From the NCBI RefSeq assembly GCF_016901135.1, contig NZ_JAFEVL010000042.1:186001-250000 (forward strand): a DNA stretch of 64,000 nucleotides, in the 5' to 3' direction. This document shows positions 45,190 to 52,502 of this stretch, piece by piece; position 1 is the first letter of the stretch; the number at the start of each line of letters is the position of its first letter. Position numbers and translations under genes: made by a program. The notes below the pieces were generated by a model, which worked only from the letters and a program-made list of their open reading frames with translations, ran no database searches and was not told the DNA's origin. This DNA is from Martinezella lusitana (GTDB lineage Bacteria; Pseudomonadota; Alphaproteobacteria; Rhizobiales; Rhizobiaceae).

Positions 45190-45309
45190 CACTAATTTAA
45201 TGTAATTCTATTGCACTAATTTGGCGTAATTCTCCTACACTAATTTAATGCAATTCTCCAACACTAATTTAGCGCAACGCCTGCGTACTATTTTGATGTA
45301 CCGTGGGAT
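45190..45309. repeat. Five tandem 24-bp repeats upstream of fic
   Basis: Units begin at 45190, 45214, 45238, 45262 and 45286, exactly 24 bases apart. Four start CACTAATTT, and the first three continue to a (G/C)AATT- or TAATT-type half. The fifth is degenerate (TACTATTTT). They cover the expected fic promoter and leader, so they may be a multi-copy operator. The even spacing without variable spacers excludes a CRISPR array. Confidence 0.85.
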
Positions 45310-45724
45310 CGGTGGCCAGCATCAGGCCGATTTTACGAGGAAACCGAAGAGTTCACCAAGAATAGTTGCAGCTACCGATTTTAATCTTCTCAGTCGGCCC
45401 GGCCGCCTCATCTTCTCATGTGAGGCATTCACGTTTTCTATTACAAGGCCGACGGGGCTGAATGGAGAAGGTACCCGCGAGTCACGCTTACCCCACTTGA
45501 TGAGGTAACACGTCTTCCAATATTCAAAAGTTGCTTCGAGACCGGTCTTGAACATGCAGAAGGGAAGCCAGCGCTCCGTACTATGCGCTATTTGATAGAC
45601 GTACTTGGAGCGGTCCGATCGAGATTTGGATAGACCAGAATTCTGGCAAGATCATTAAGACACTCATCCACTTTGATTCTCACCCTGACGATTTCCCTTT
45701 TCCGTCGGGTCTCGAAATCATGGG

Positions 45725-45950
45725 CTATAACCGCGATCATGCGATCAAGCCCAGGGTTTCAAACTGAACCTTCGCCATCTGCATGCCGTCCGGAATTAGG
45801 CTGGCGCCCACTTGTCTTTCAACTACGTTTAAGCAAGCCGCAGTAAGGCTGGGTCGTGCGAACACCCGCGCCCCCAGTCGGAGGTTCGCACAGGGAGGTC
45901 CTTTCAATAGACCTTTTCAGCTCTGCCTCAATGCCACGAGGCAGAGCTGT
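45725..45950 (+). repeat. Direct repeat copy A with two stem-loops
   Basis: This stretch of about 225 bases is repeated in the same orientation at 52160-52389. The last 100 bases are nearly identical and fold into hairpin 1 (GTGCGAAC / GTTCGCAC, 45856-45891, C-rich loop) and hairpin 2 (AGCTCTGCCTC / GAGGCAGAGCT, 45919-45948, 8-base loop). The pair looks like a small RNA gene or a structured repeat. The rest of the 45310-46169 gap has no supported gene. Confidence 0.75.
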
Positions 45951-46169
45951 TCGCCTCAGCTATCTTGCCCAATCAACGAATTTTGGCTTCGCCATCAAAG
46001 GTCCGAGATGCCTTCAGCCGGCTATCCCAATTGACCAAGAACTCATGGGCGAGCTCTTGGCACTCTTTTCGTGAACGGAGCCGATGTCTTGACGCCATCT
46101 TTGGCGAGCGATAGCTGGGGAGGTACAATGCAAGCGTTGAGGGAGGCGCTTCACTTTCGGGAGGAAAAT

Positions 46170-46433
46170 ATGACCGGCAAACCGAACAACCGTGATGCCG
46201 CCGCCCTGTCCGCCGGCGCGGTGGCGCTTTCGAATTCCGCCACGCTTGCAGCGCTCATTGGTCATCTTCGGCGGATCGGCGCGGTCAGCGCGGAAGCAGA
46301 GCGCGATCTCTATGAGAACGCCCTTCAAATGCTCGAGGAAAGCCAGGGCGATGACCACAGCGGCGTATTCGCAGCGGCTCGGGAACTGATTGCAGAGCAT
46401 TTGAAACCGCATAGTTCCAAGCCGGCAAACTAG
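46170..46433 (+). CDS. Small hypothetical protein
   Basis: This 87-residue protein has a strong ribosome site (GGGAGGAAAAT) before ATG 46170. The sequence is Ala-rich and predicted helical: AGAVALSNSATLAALIGHLRRIGAVS, then AERDLYENALQMLEESQGDDHSGVF. No signal peptide or membrane span is seen. It resembles small uncharacterised rhizobial proteins and opens the small-gene island. Its function is unknown. Confidence 0.65.
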   Translation: MTGKPNNRDAAALSAGAVALSNSATLAALIGHLRRIGAVSAEAERDLYENALQMLEESQGDDHSGVFAAARELIAEHLKPHSSKPAN

Positions 46434-46513
46434 GATATGGGTTGCCAGTTCTGCAGTTGATTGTCATTTCACGAGAGGCTGAAAGAGAGTAACTTGTATG
46501 ACGGAGGAAGGTC

Positions 46514-46894
46514 ATGCGTCGCTACCTCATCGAATGCGTTCTTCAACCGGAGGAGATCGACAATCTTCAAAAGATTTTCGACGTTATCATTGCTCAACCC
46601 TGGTTCGATTTGAACGATGTCAACCGAGAGATGTTTGCGGTGGATCTGATCAAGCTCTACCAAAGTGGAATTGTTGATTGCAATATACTACGCGATCTCG
46701 CCACCTCGAGAGCCATTGCGCGCTTCGGCCGAGAAATGCCGAGGACCCCATCGGAAAATGAAAGAGAAGCCTATGAACGAGGTATCGAGGCAGGAAAACG
46801 ACACCTGAACAATAGGCCTAATCCATATCCGGAAAACAGCACTCTTGCGGCTGCCTATGAGAATGGCCTTCTTGACGGTCAAAAGCTTCAATAA
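46514..46894 (+). CDS. Hypothetical protein with RMF/CrpP-like C-terminus
   Basis: This 126-residue protein has an excellent ribosome site (GGAGGAAGG) before ATG 46514. The first 70 residues form an unrecognised domain (RRYLIECVLQPEEIDNLQKIFDVI). The end reads AYERGIEAGKRH, then RPNPYPENS, then AAYENGLLDGQ, resembling the ribosome modulation factor/CrpP pattern of an Ala-Tyr helix, a (C/N)PYP centre and a closing (W/Y)xxG helix. RMF inactivates ribosomes in resting E. coli cells. The similarity is weak, and the Cys is replaced by Asn. Confidence 0.6.
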   Translation: MRRYLIECVLQPEEIDNLQKIFDVIIAQPWFDLNDVNREMFAVDLIKLYQSGIVDCNILRDLATSRAIARFGREMPRTPSENEREAYERGIEAGKRHLNNRPNPYPENSTLAAAYENGLLDGQKLQ

Positions 46895-47041
46895 TGCCGG
46901 CCGGCCCGATTCTCTGGCGCTCTTGACTCTTCCCTAAAATGAGAACATTTATAGAACAAACGAGACCGGACACGGTCTAGGTTTACCGACAATTTGACAA
47001 GGAGGACCGCCGTCGATCGGCGGAACGGAGACGTGCGCCAA

Positions 47042-47248
47042 ATGAGTGCCGAAGCTGCAGCGATGGCCCAAGAGCCAGAATTCGATCCGATTGAAGCAAT
47101 CCTTGCTGCGCACAGTGGTGATGCAAGGGCCGCCATCGAGGATCTCGTGCACCGGATCCAGCATCTGCGCTACCAGCTATCCCTCGCCTCCGCGGTGATG
47201 AGCAAGGGAATGACGCGAGGCTGGGGCCCGAGCCTTGACCAAACCTGA
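47042..47248 (+). CDS. Small hypothetical protein
   Basis: This 68-residue acidic protein includes EPEFDPIEAILAAHSGDARAAIEDLVHRI and ends KGMTRGWGPSLDQT. Both segments are typical of a short rhizobial family with no known role. ATG 47042 is preferred to the upstream start at 46994, though its ribosome site is weak. It is followed 14 bases later by the next small gene on the same strand, so they are probably co-transcribed. Confidence 0.55.
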   Translation: MSAEAAAMAQEPEFDPIEAILAAHSGDARAAIEDLVHRIQHLRYQLSLASAVMSKGMTRGWGPSLDQT

Positions 47249-47262
47249 AGGAGGATTGGCAA

Positions 47263-47508
47263 ATGGGTGACATGATTTTTCTCGACGATGCCGTCGACGT
47301 TGAACCAAAGCCGAAAGCCAAAGTGATGACCATCAGCGGAAGTGACGCGGTGGCCTTAGATGAATTCGTGCGCCATGTAAGCATCCGCTGTTATGATGAA
47401 CGCTATGAACGTAGCGGAGCAAAGTCGCGCGAATTGCTTATGCATCTTGAGCGCATGCGAGACCTTTTGGATACTCTGATTGACTATCCTGAAGTCGATG
47501 ATACTTGA
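47263..47508 (+). CDS. Small hypothetical protein
   Basis: This 81-residue protein has a strong ribosome site (GAAGGAGGATT). The acidic start MGDMIFLDDAVDVEPKPK is followed by a helical segment (ELLMHLERMRDLLDTLIDYP). No signal, membrane or metal motif is seen. It lies between two other small genes with gaps of 14 and 3 bases, forming a three-gene unit. Its function is unknown. Confidence 0.65.
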   Translation: MGDMIFLDDAVDVEPKPKAKVMTISGSDAVALDEFVRHVSIRCYDERYERSGAKSRELLMHLERMRDLLDTLIDYPEVDDT

Positions 47509-47511
47509 GAA

Positions 47512-47838
47512 ATGCCCGAGAAGCCGCTCAGCCGCTATGACGTCCTGGGAGCACCCACGCTTTCGTCATACCCACACGGTGGCTACTACGTCAAAATCGA
47601 TTGCGCGCACTGCCGGGTGAAACGCATCTACGAGCCCGTGGACCTAATCCCATTGTGCGGAGACATTCCGATAAGGAGCGTTGCGAGGCGATTCCGGTGC
47701 GAGCTCTGCACCCGCAAGGATTATCTGGCGGCCGAACTGTTGAGTCCATCGGCGAAAGAACTCGTCGGTATGCCCCTCCGCAAACTTGTCCGCATCAAGC
47801 TAATTCGGAGGCCAATATGGAAAGACATGAAACTGTAG
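47512..47838 (+). CDS. Small zinc-ribbon-like protein
   Basis: This 108-residue protein has two Cys pairs, CAHC (about 31-34) and CELC (about 64-67), spaced like a zinc ribbon and surrounded by basic residues (RVKRIYE, RRFRCELCTRKDY). A basic C-terminus (RKLVRIKLIRRPIWKD) follows. It starts three bases after the previous stop, so it is translationally linked. Nucleic-acid or protein binding is plausible; no specific family was recognised. Confidence 0.65.
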   Translation: MPEKPLSRYDVLGAPTLSSYPHGGYYVKIDCAHCRVKRIYEPVDLIPLCGDIPIRSVARRFRCELCTRKDYLAAELLSPSAKELVGMPLRKLVRIKLIRRPIWKDMKL

Positions 47839-48203
47839 GCGCTTTCAACGGCGAGATCGGGCCGCGACGCTGGGCGTGTATAGCCACCGAGCGGTTCCCA
47901 CGTTAATGGTTGAAGGCATTTATTGCGACATTATCGAGCTGATAAAAGCCGGACTTTGATGATCGCAAAATTGAGAATAGCGAAGATCCCCGATAGCGGT
48001 GGGCATGGGCAGTTAATGGTACCAGGGCAACGTTTGGAGCGGCAGCGCGGCATCTTCCGCCACGAGTGAAGCCATAGTCTCGTGTCAGGAACAAGTCGAA
48101 AGTCCACTCCTCAGAATTAAATAGAAGCCTTTACTTTAGCCAGCTGTCCCATAGTTAGATCCCCTGTTGTCGATTATATTTTTCGTTTGCGAAGGGAAAG
48201 CCG
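47839..48203. other. Intergenic region with no supported gene
   Basis: These 365 bases follow the three-gene small operon. Short frames on both strands lack ribosome sites. The last 20 bases contain AAGGGA, the ribosome site of the next short gene. Confidence 0.35.
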
Positions 48204-48374
48204 ATGCTCGGTGCTTCAGTTATTATCGGGATTTTGATTACGTTCCTCGTCATCGTCCTGGTGCTTTACTTGGTCCAGCGCCTACCCCTAGATGGCCGTA
48301 CACGACAGATTGTGCAGATTATCGTCATTATCATCGGCATCGTGTCACTGCTAAGATATTTAAACGTCTGGTAG
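48204..48374 (+). CDS. Very small membrane protein (Thivi_2564-like)
   Basis: This 56-residue protein has two hydrophobic segments: VIIGILITFLVIVLVLYLV (about 6-24) and VQIIVIIIGIVSLLRYL (about 37-53). They are separated by QRLPLDGRTRQI, a polar hinge that matches small membrane proteins of the Thivi_2564 type, found widely in Proteobacteria and without known function. AAGGGA precedes ATG 48204 at a good distance. The pattern of two spans with a PLDG hinge is unlikely to arise by chance. Confidence 0.75.
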   Translation: MLGASVIIGILITFLVIVLVLYLVQRLPLDGRTRQIVQIIVIIIGIVSLLRYLNVW

Positions 48375-48568
48375 CGGCTTCGATCTATACGCCCATGATC
48401 TCCAGCAGGCACCCGCAGCAAAAGCTCGACTAGCAGTTATGCTAATCAACATACGGGATTAAGCGCACGTGAACGCAACCGTCAGGACTCGTTCATGCCC
48501 CGAATATTACTTTTAAACCAACGTCCCCAGGCGACGTTGTACAAGAGCAAAATGCTCGGAGGAAATCC

Positions 48569-48811
48569 ATGAACAAGTTCTTTATCGCTTCTGCAATCGC
48601 TCTCGCTTCGCTTGCAGCCACAAGTCTTCCGTCCCAAGCCGCTTCGGTAGAAGTTACGACAGACGGTGGCGGACCTTATTATCATCGCCATCACTATCAG
48701 GAGCGCGCCGGCTGGGATTCTGGCCGTCATCATCGCGACTGCTTCACCAAGACGGTGAAAGAATGGCACCACGGCCACAGGGTTGTATCAGAACAACGAG
48801 TTTGCCGTTAA
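48569..48811 (+). CDS. Small secreted His-rich protein
   Basis: This 80-residue preprotein has a signal peptide (MNKFFIASAIALASLAATSLPSQA, cleavage near 24) and a short mature part rich in His and Tyr (YYHRHHYQ, GRHHRDC, EWHHGHRVV). It contains two Cys (CFTK and the final VCR), which could form a disulfide. The ribosome site GGAGGAAAT and a strong terminator just after the stop define a single-gene unit. Periplasmic metal binding or an envelope-stress role is possible. It resembles small uncharacterised rhizobial secreted proteins. Confidence 0.72.
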   Translation: MNKFFIASAIALASLAATSLPSQAASVEVTTDGGGPYYHRHHYQERAGWDSGRHHRDCFTKTVKEWHHGHRVVSEQRVCR

Positions 48812-48822
48812 CCTGTAACTCA

Positions 48823-48847
48823 GGCCCGGCCTTGTGCCGGGCCTTTT
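48823..48847 (+). terminator. Intrinsic terminator after the secreted His-rich gene
   Basis: An 8-bp GC stem (GGCCCGGC / GCCGGGCC) with a 5-base loop is followed by TTTT, 12 bases past the stop codon. It defines the end of a monocistronic message. Confidence 0.85.
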
Positions 48848-49095
48848 CCTGAGGTGCCTGGGTCTACGCAGCCCATGCGGGCCGCTTGGACCAAGCGAAA
48901 CTGGCGCATCTCGACACAGTCATACCGAACTCTTTCGCACCCTGGCTCATGATTGCCGTTTCCGACCCGCAGTCTTTCGAGTGCTCTGACGTGTTCCAGC
49001 GCTTGCGCGAATTGAATTGGCCTATTCGCGACACCGCATGGTTACGGTCACACTTCGGCCTATCGAGCCATGGTGATCCTCGATCGGGTCTGCGA

Positions 49096-49317
49096 TCAAG
49101 GTTTACTTGAGCGGTTGCGAGGTTTGAGCGGCTTCGCGGCGGAGCTTGTCGCCCTTTCGGCTTCCTGCGCAAAGCGGGCTTGCCGTAGTCGAGCACTTTT
49201 CGATTCTCGTTGCGCTTTTTCTTTGGCGATGATTTCCCGGGCGGCCTTATCCGAATTGGCAATCTTTTCACCAGCCGAAAGTCGCTTGGTCCCGTCTTTA
49301 ATCGCATCCGATGGCAT
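49096..49317 (-). CDS. Small basic hypothetical protein
   Basis: This 73-residue protein is Lys/Arg/Ala-rich and predicted helical (SDKAAREIIAKEKAQRESKSARLRQARFAQEAERA). A clear AGGAG ribosome site precedes the ATG at 49317. It matches a type of short charged protein common on rhizobial accessory replicons. No domain is recognised. A long frame in another phase over the same bases is regarded as a shadow. Confidence 0.6.
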   Translation of the reverse strand: MPSDAIKDGTKRLSAGEKIANSDKAAREIIAKEKAQRESKSARLRQARFAQEAERATSSAAKPLKPRNRSSKP

Positions 49318-49550
49318 ATTGGCTCCTAAATGGCGGCAACAAAAAAGGCCGGAGCGAAACCGCGCCGACCTTCCTCACGTCACTTCCGATACCAGTGCCA
49401 GTACATCCGTGGTCAAAAGCAGAAAGTGACTGCAGCAATTGCGAGCAACACAAGTATTCCAGCGCTCAGCAACAGCTCATCACCTATCTAGGTGGCCAGA
49501 AAACAATAACAAGTGGACGACAGCTTTACATCCGCATCAAAGCGGGATTT

Positions 49551-49817
49551 TCATCGCTTGGCGTCCGCGCATGCAAATCCGATGTTATCATCGCCCGTGT
49601 GTTTTGCCGCTTCGTAGGACGCATATAAAGCTGCGCCATCGCGTAATATTATTTCGCCTTTGAGCAAATTTACTTCAATCACTTGCAATGATTTGAAAAT
49701 CCAGCGCTGAACCTTTGGTCCGACCCGGATCGTCAGCGCGATGTCCGTCTCGAACGCCTCGATCAGCCGCTCGAGGATGATGGCTTGGAACTCGTCTATG
49801 GCGGTAGATTGTGTCAT
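49551..49817 (-). CDS. Small hypothetical protein
   Basis: This 88-residue protein begins MTQSTAIDEFQAIILERLIEAFETDIAL and continues VQRWIFKSLQVIEVNLLKGEIILRDGAALYASYEAAKHTGDD, an alpha then beta pattern. GGAGA precedes the ATG at 49817; the longer open frame upstream reads through a different low-quality sequence. Its function is unknown. It lies 109 bases from the next minus-strand small gene. Confidence 0.5.
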   Translation of the reverse strand: MTQSTAIDEFQAIILERLIEAFETDIALTIRVGPKVQRWIFKSLQVIEVNLLKGEIILRDGAALYASYEAAKHTGDDNIGFACADAKR

Positions 49818-49926
49818 GCGGCTTTGTCTCCGGTCAGAATGTCTTGGGTAATAATGGTGCTGATGGCGGCGGCCGTTTTCGTCAGGCGGCCGCCTTCGCC
49901 AATAGCGAGCCGTAGAGCGCACTTCT

Positions 49927-50235
49927 TCACGTCCGCGAGATCCTGCGGGAAAACGCCTCAATCGCAGCCGTTTGAGCGCTCTGGGGGAAATGGGCGCCAA
50001 GAAAGCACCATACCGACCGGATCGTGACATCATCGAAGCCCGTCGGATTGCTAGTCTGGATACAGCGCACGACGAGGCCTGTGCGATCCGGAACTTTTTT
50101 GAGAAGACGAGCAATCTGTCGGCCGCCATAGACGACATTAGCCGGCCGAGACGTCTTGCTCTCGTGGTAGAGACGGACCTTGACGCCATAGCCCTCAAGG
50201 AAGCGATGTACATTGATTCCATTTTGTCTTGTCAT
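49927..50235 (-). CDS. Hypothetical protein of an accessory-replicon family
   Basis: This 102-residue protein contains HRFLEGYGVKVRLYHESKTSRPANVVYGGRQIARLLKK, then GLVVRCIQTSNP and VWCFLGAHFPQSAQTAAIEAFSRR. The alternating basic and hydrophobic pattern and the conserved RCIQT-NP turn resemble short plasmid or phage proteins without assigned function. It is divergent from the DUF982 pair. Which strand is real here is judged by composition, so confidence is moderate. Confidence 0.5.
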   Translation of the reverse strand: MTRQNGINVHRFLEGYGVKVRLYHESKTSRPANVVYGGRQIARLLKKVPDRTGLVVRCIQTSNPTGFDDVTIRSVWCFLGAHFPQSAQTAAIEAFSRRISRT

Positions 50236-50351
50236 GCTGCCCTCCCCGGAACATTCCAGCGAAAGTCAATGACACGCGAAACCGCCTCGCCAGGCGAAAT
50301 GAATCGGCCTATGAGACAAGCGATAAGCATTCGCAAATTCGAGAGTTTCCG

Positions 50352-50603
50352 ATGACGGACAGAAAATGGAGCAAGGCGGTCACGATCGCTCTTGAGAAAC
50401 CCGAAGAGTGGGTGGTCATCGATACGACCCAAGCGGCCAGCTGGGCGCTCATCGAGGATTGGCCGCTTGAGGAGGCCACCGCATTGGACCGTGCCTTGTC
50501 CATCTGTGCCGACGTAATCAGCGGCAAGCGCACTCCGGAGGATGCTCGCCTCGCGTTCATCGACGCAGTCAAAGAAGCTAAGATACCGATGAAGGAGGAG
50601 TGA
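50352..50603 (+). CDS. DUF982 domain-containing protein
   Basis: This 83-residue protein matches the DUF982 pattern: WSKAVTIALEKPEEWVVIDTTQAASWALIEDWPLEEATALDRALSICADVI, then GKRTPEDARLAFIDAVKEAKIP. DUF982 is almost confined to Rhizobiales and has no established function. ATG 50352 is used; the longer frame upstream lacks family similarity. It is the first of two tandem paralogs, both preceded by the same 18-base sequence. Confidence 0.8.
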   Translation: MTDRKWSKAVTIALEKPEEWVVIDTTQAASWALIEDWPLEEATALDRALSICADVISGKRTPEDARLAFIDAVKEAKIPMKEE

Positions 50604-50619
50604 GGTCATCGCCCTCCCC

Positions 50620-50644
50620 GGAACATTCCCGGCGTCAGCAAGTT
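50620..50644 (+). promoter_or_regulatory. EcfG/RpoE2-like promoter of the second DUF982 gene
   Basis: GGAAC (50620-50624) is followed after 16 bases by AGTT (50641-50644), close to the general-stress sigma consensus GGAAC-N16/17-CGTT of Alphaproteobacteria. It lies 23 bases before the second DUF982 ATG. The same 18-base sequence containing GGAAC also precedes the first paralog (50240-50257), but no matching -10 element was seen there. Confidence 0.45.
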
Positions 50645-50666
50645 TCCTCGGCAAAGGAGAAACCAA

Positions 50667-50921
50667 ATGGCGAGAGCATCGTGGAGCAAGCCGGTTACGG
50701 TTGAGACGAGAAGGACTGGACAACGCGTCAGCATTGGCAGCGTCGAGCGTGCCAGAGAATTCTTGCTGAACGAATGGCCGACGCTGGAAGACGGTCAAGC
50801 ATACCGAACCGCGAAAGAAGCGTTGACGGATTCGTTCGAGGGCAACCTTCAACCGGAAAAGGCTCGTGAAGCGTTCCTTGCCGCGCTGAAGGAAGGTGAC
50901 GTGTTTGTCTTCGAGGAATGA
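50667..50921 (+). CDS. DUF982 domain-containing protein
   Basis: This 84-residue paralog of the preceding gene shares WSKPVTVE at the start, then a central FLLNEWPTLEDGQAYRTAKEALTDSFEGNLQPEKAREAFLAALKEGDV. The N-terminal third has diverged (RRTGQRVSIGSVERARE). AAAGGAGAAACC precedes ATG 50667. A general-stress promoter candidate lies just upstream. Confidence 0.8.
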   Translation: MARASWSKPVTVETRRTGQRVSIGSVERAREFLLNEWPTLEDGQAYRTAKEALTDSFEGNLQPEKAREAFLAALKEGDVFVFEE

Positions 50922-51009
50922 GATCACTACGCCCCCATAATCTGACGATATTCGGCGTCAATGACCCGCCGCCGCATCCATGAGGGCTCACCATGCTTCT
51001 TTCTCGCCA

Positions 51010-51636
51010 TCAGCGCGCCGCCTCGATCGCCGCCGCGAACTTACGGGCGTAGCCTGCAATATCGATCGACTGATCCGTGCCGTTGATGATCTTGCGGGCG
51101 CCGATCCACTCGTCCGCCGTGGCACTGAAGAAGTCCGCAAGCTTCCTGCCGGTGAATCGGCTGTTCGTCATGCCATCGAACAGGATCTCAATGGCCTTGA
51201 TCGGATCGAGCGCCGCATCCGGATTATCGGCGATGCCGTATTTGGCGTAATTATCTCGGCCGGTGATCGGCACCAGGCCGCGGCCACGATAGCGCCAACC
51301 GTCGCCGCTGATCTCGTCTCCGTTACCCATACGACTTGCATAGGCCCGGTTCGCGATGCGCTGCGGCTGACGAGCATAGGCAGCTGCTTAGTCGGCGCTG
51401 AAGTATTTCAGGAAGGTGGCAAGCAGCCGGGGCGCCGAGGAGGTTTCCGAGATGGCGCACACAGTGTTGTCCGTCTCGTGATAGGTCGCCGCCAGCATGT
51501 AGGCGAGCCAGCGGCTATCGAAGGACTTCGCCTTCCATTCGGTCAGAATGGCCCCGATGCCGTTGACTTGGTTTGCCGACAGCCGCCCGCCAAACAACGA
51601 CGTACTCACAGCCGCGAAGAATTTCGCGTAATACAT
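51010..51636 (-). pseudogene. GH19 chitinase/endolysin-like gene with an in-frame stop
   Basis: The reading frame is continuous from ATG 51636 (MYYAKFFAAVSTSLFGGRLSANQVNGI, then a YHET segment) to 51010, except for a TAA at 51388-51390. The flanking residues (YFSAD-stop-AAAYARQPQRIANRAY) suggest loss of a Gln codon. Downstream, GDGWRYRGRGLVPITGRDNYAKYG is the family motif, with Pro in place of the usual Gln. The N-terminal half looks like one lysin type and the C-terminal half like another, joined without the usual middle. A phage-derived relic is likely. Confidence 0.7.
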
Positions 51637-51780
51637 GTGATTTTCCCGGTTTTCGCTAAGGAGCTCGGGCCTACATGCGCGGAGCAAGGATAGGATGATT
51701 TATTGTCTAGGAGCTCACCCAGGAGTGGTGTAATATTAGCAGACGAACAAGTTCACACCCCTGACACTTGGACGTATTAA

Positions 51781-51990
51781 GTGAGCCGTTATTCGGTCTC
51801 CCGGTTCTGCCTTGACCTCAGGGCAGAACCGCTTCTCTATTCCAAGAGAAGGAATGCTAATGGTGTGGGACGCTTAAGGCGGCAGTATCCGGCCCGAACA
51901 GAAGCCGAGCGGCCACAAGGACGCGTATGCTCCACGCGCGGCGACGCGCTCTGCCCGAGTTCGGGACGAGTTTCGGCTTCATGAGATGTC
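51781..51990 (+). other. Highly structured non-coding stretch
   Basis: Several stem-loops follow one another: CGGTTCTGCC / GGCAGAACCG (51802-51831), CTTCTCT / AGAGAAG (51832-51851), and a long-range pair GAAGCCGA / TCGGCTTC (51901-51908 with 51973-51980) that encloses smaller GC hairpins. Its layout resembles the nearby repeat copies, but the bases differ. A structured RNA is possible. The 51637-52502 region has no supported coding gene. Confidence 0.4.
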
Positions 51991-52159
51991 CTAAGAAAAA
52001 TGGGCGGCTTTAGATCTGGCTCGCTCTTTGCTATTTGCTCGCCTCTGCTAATGAGGCAGCGATAGTGGATCGAAGCTCAAGTAAAATGATCAAGATTCTT
52101 ACACACTACGATTTCGGCTTCGATCAGTTCCATTTTTCTGTCATGCTTTAGAAGATGGA

Positions 52160-52389
52160 TTATGATCGGAGCCATGCGATCAAACCGATGGTCACAAACT
52201 AACCGATCTTCGCGATCCGCATGCAGTCCTGGACCATGCCGGTGCTCACCGGCCTTTCAGCTCCGTTTAAGCGAACGGCAGTAAAGCTGCAACGTGCGAA
52301 CACTCGCGCCCCCCAATCGGAGGTTCGCACAGGGAGGTCCTTTCAATAGGCCTTTTCAGCTCTGCCTCAATGCCACGAGGCAGAGCTCT
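52160..52389 (+). repeat. Direct repeat copy B with two stem-loops
   Basis: This is the second copy of the element at 45725-45950, in the same orientation about 6.4 kb away. Hairpin 1 is at 52294-52330 (GTGCGAAC / GTTCGCAC, loop with six C in a row) and hairpin 2 at 52358-52387, identical to copy A. The stretch between and around the hairpins (GTTCGCACAGGGAGGTCC and onward) is nearly unchanged, while the 5' half has drifted. Confidence 0.75.
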
Positions 52390-52502
52390 TCGCGTTCGCC
52401 ACCAGCATCCTCTAAACCCCAAGGTCGTATCGGCCGAAACACTTTGTCAACACGACCTAGCTAGATCATCCATCCTGCGATGAACGGATCAAGCAACGCA
52501 GT

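Noticed and set aside
45190..45309. Possible CRISPR array
   Set aside because: The 24-bp units follow one another directly without variable spacers, and no cas genes are present.
45322..45555. 77-codon minus-strand frame upstream of fic
   Set aside because: No ribosome site, and its composition does not resemble neighbouring real genes.
50240..50268. Stress-sigma promoter before the first DUF982 gene
   Set aside because: GGAAC is present but no GTT-type -10 element occurs at the right spacing.
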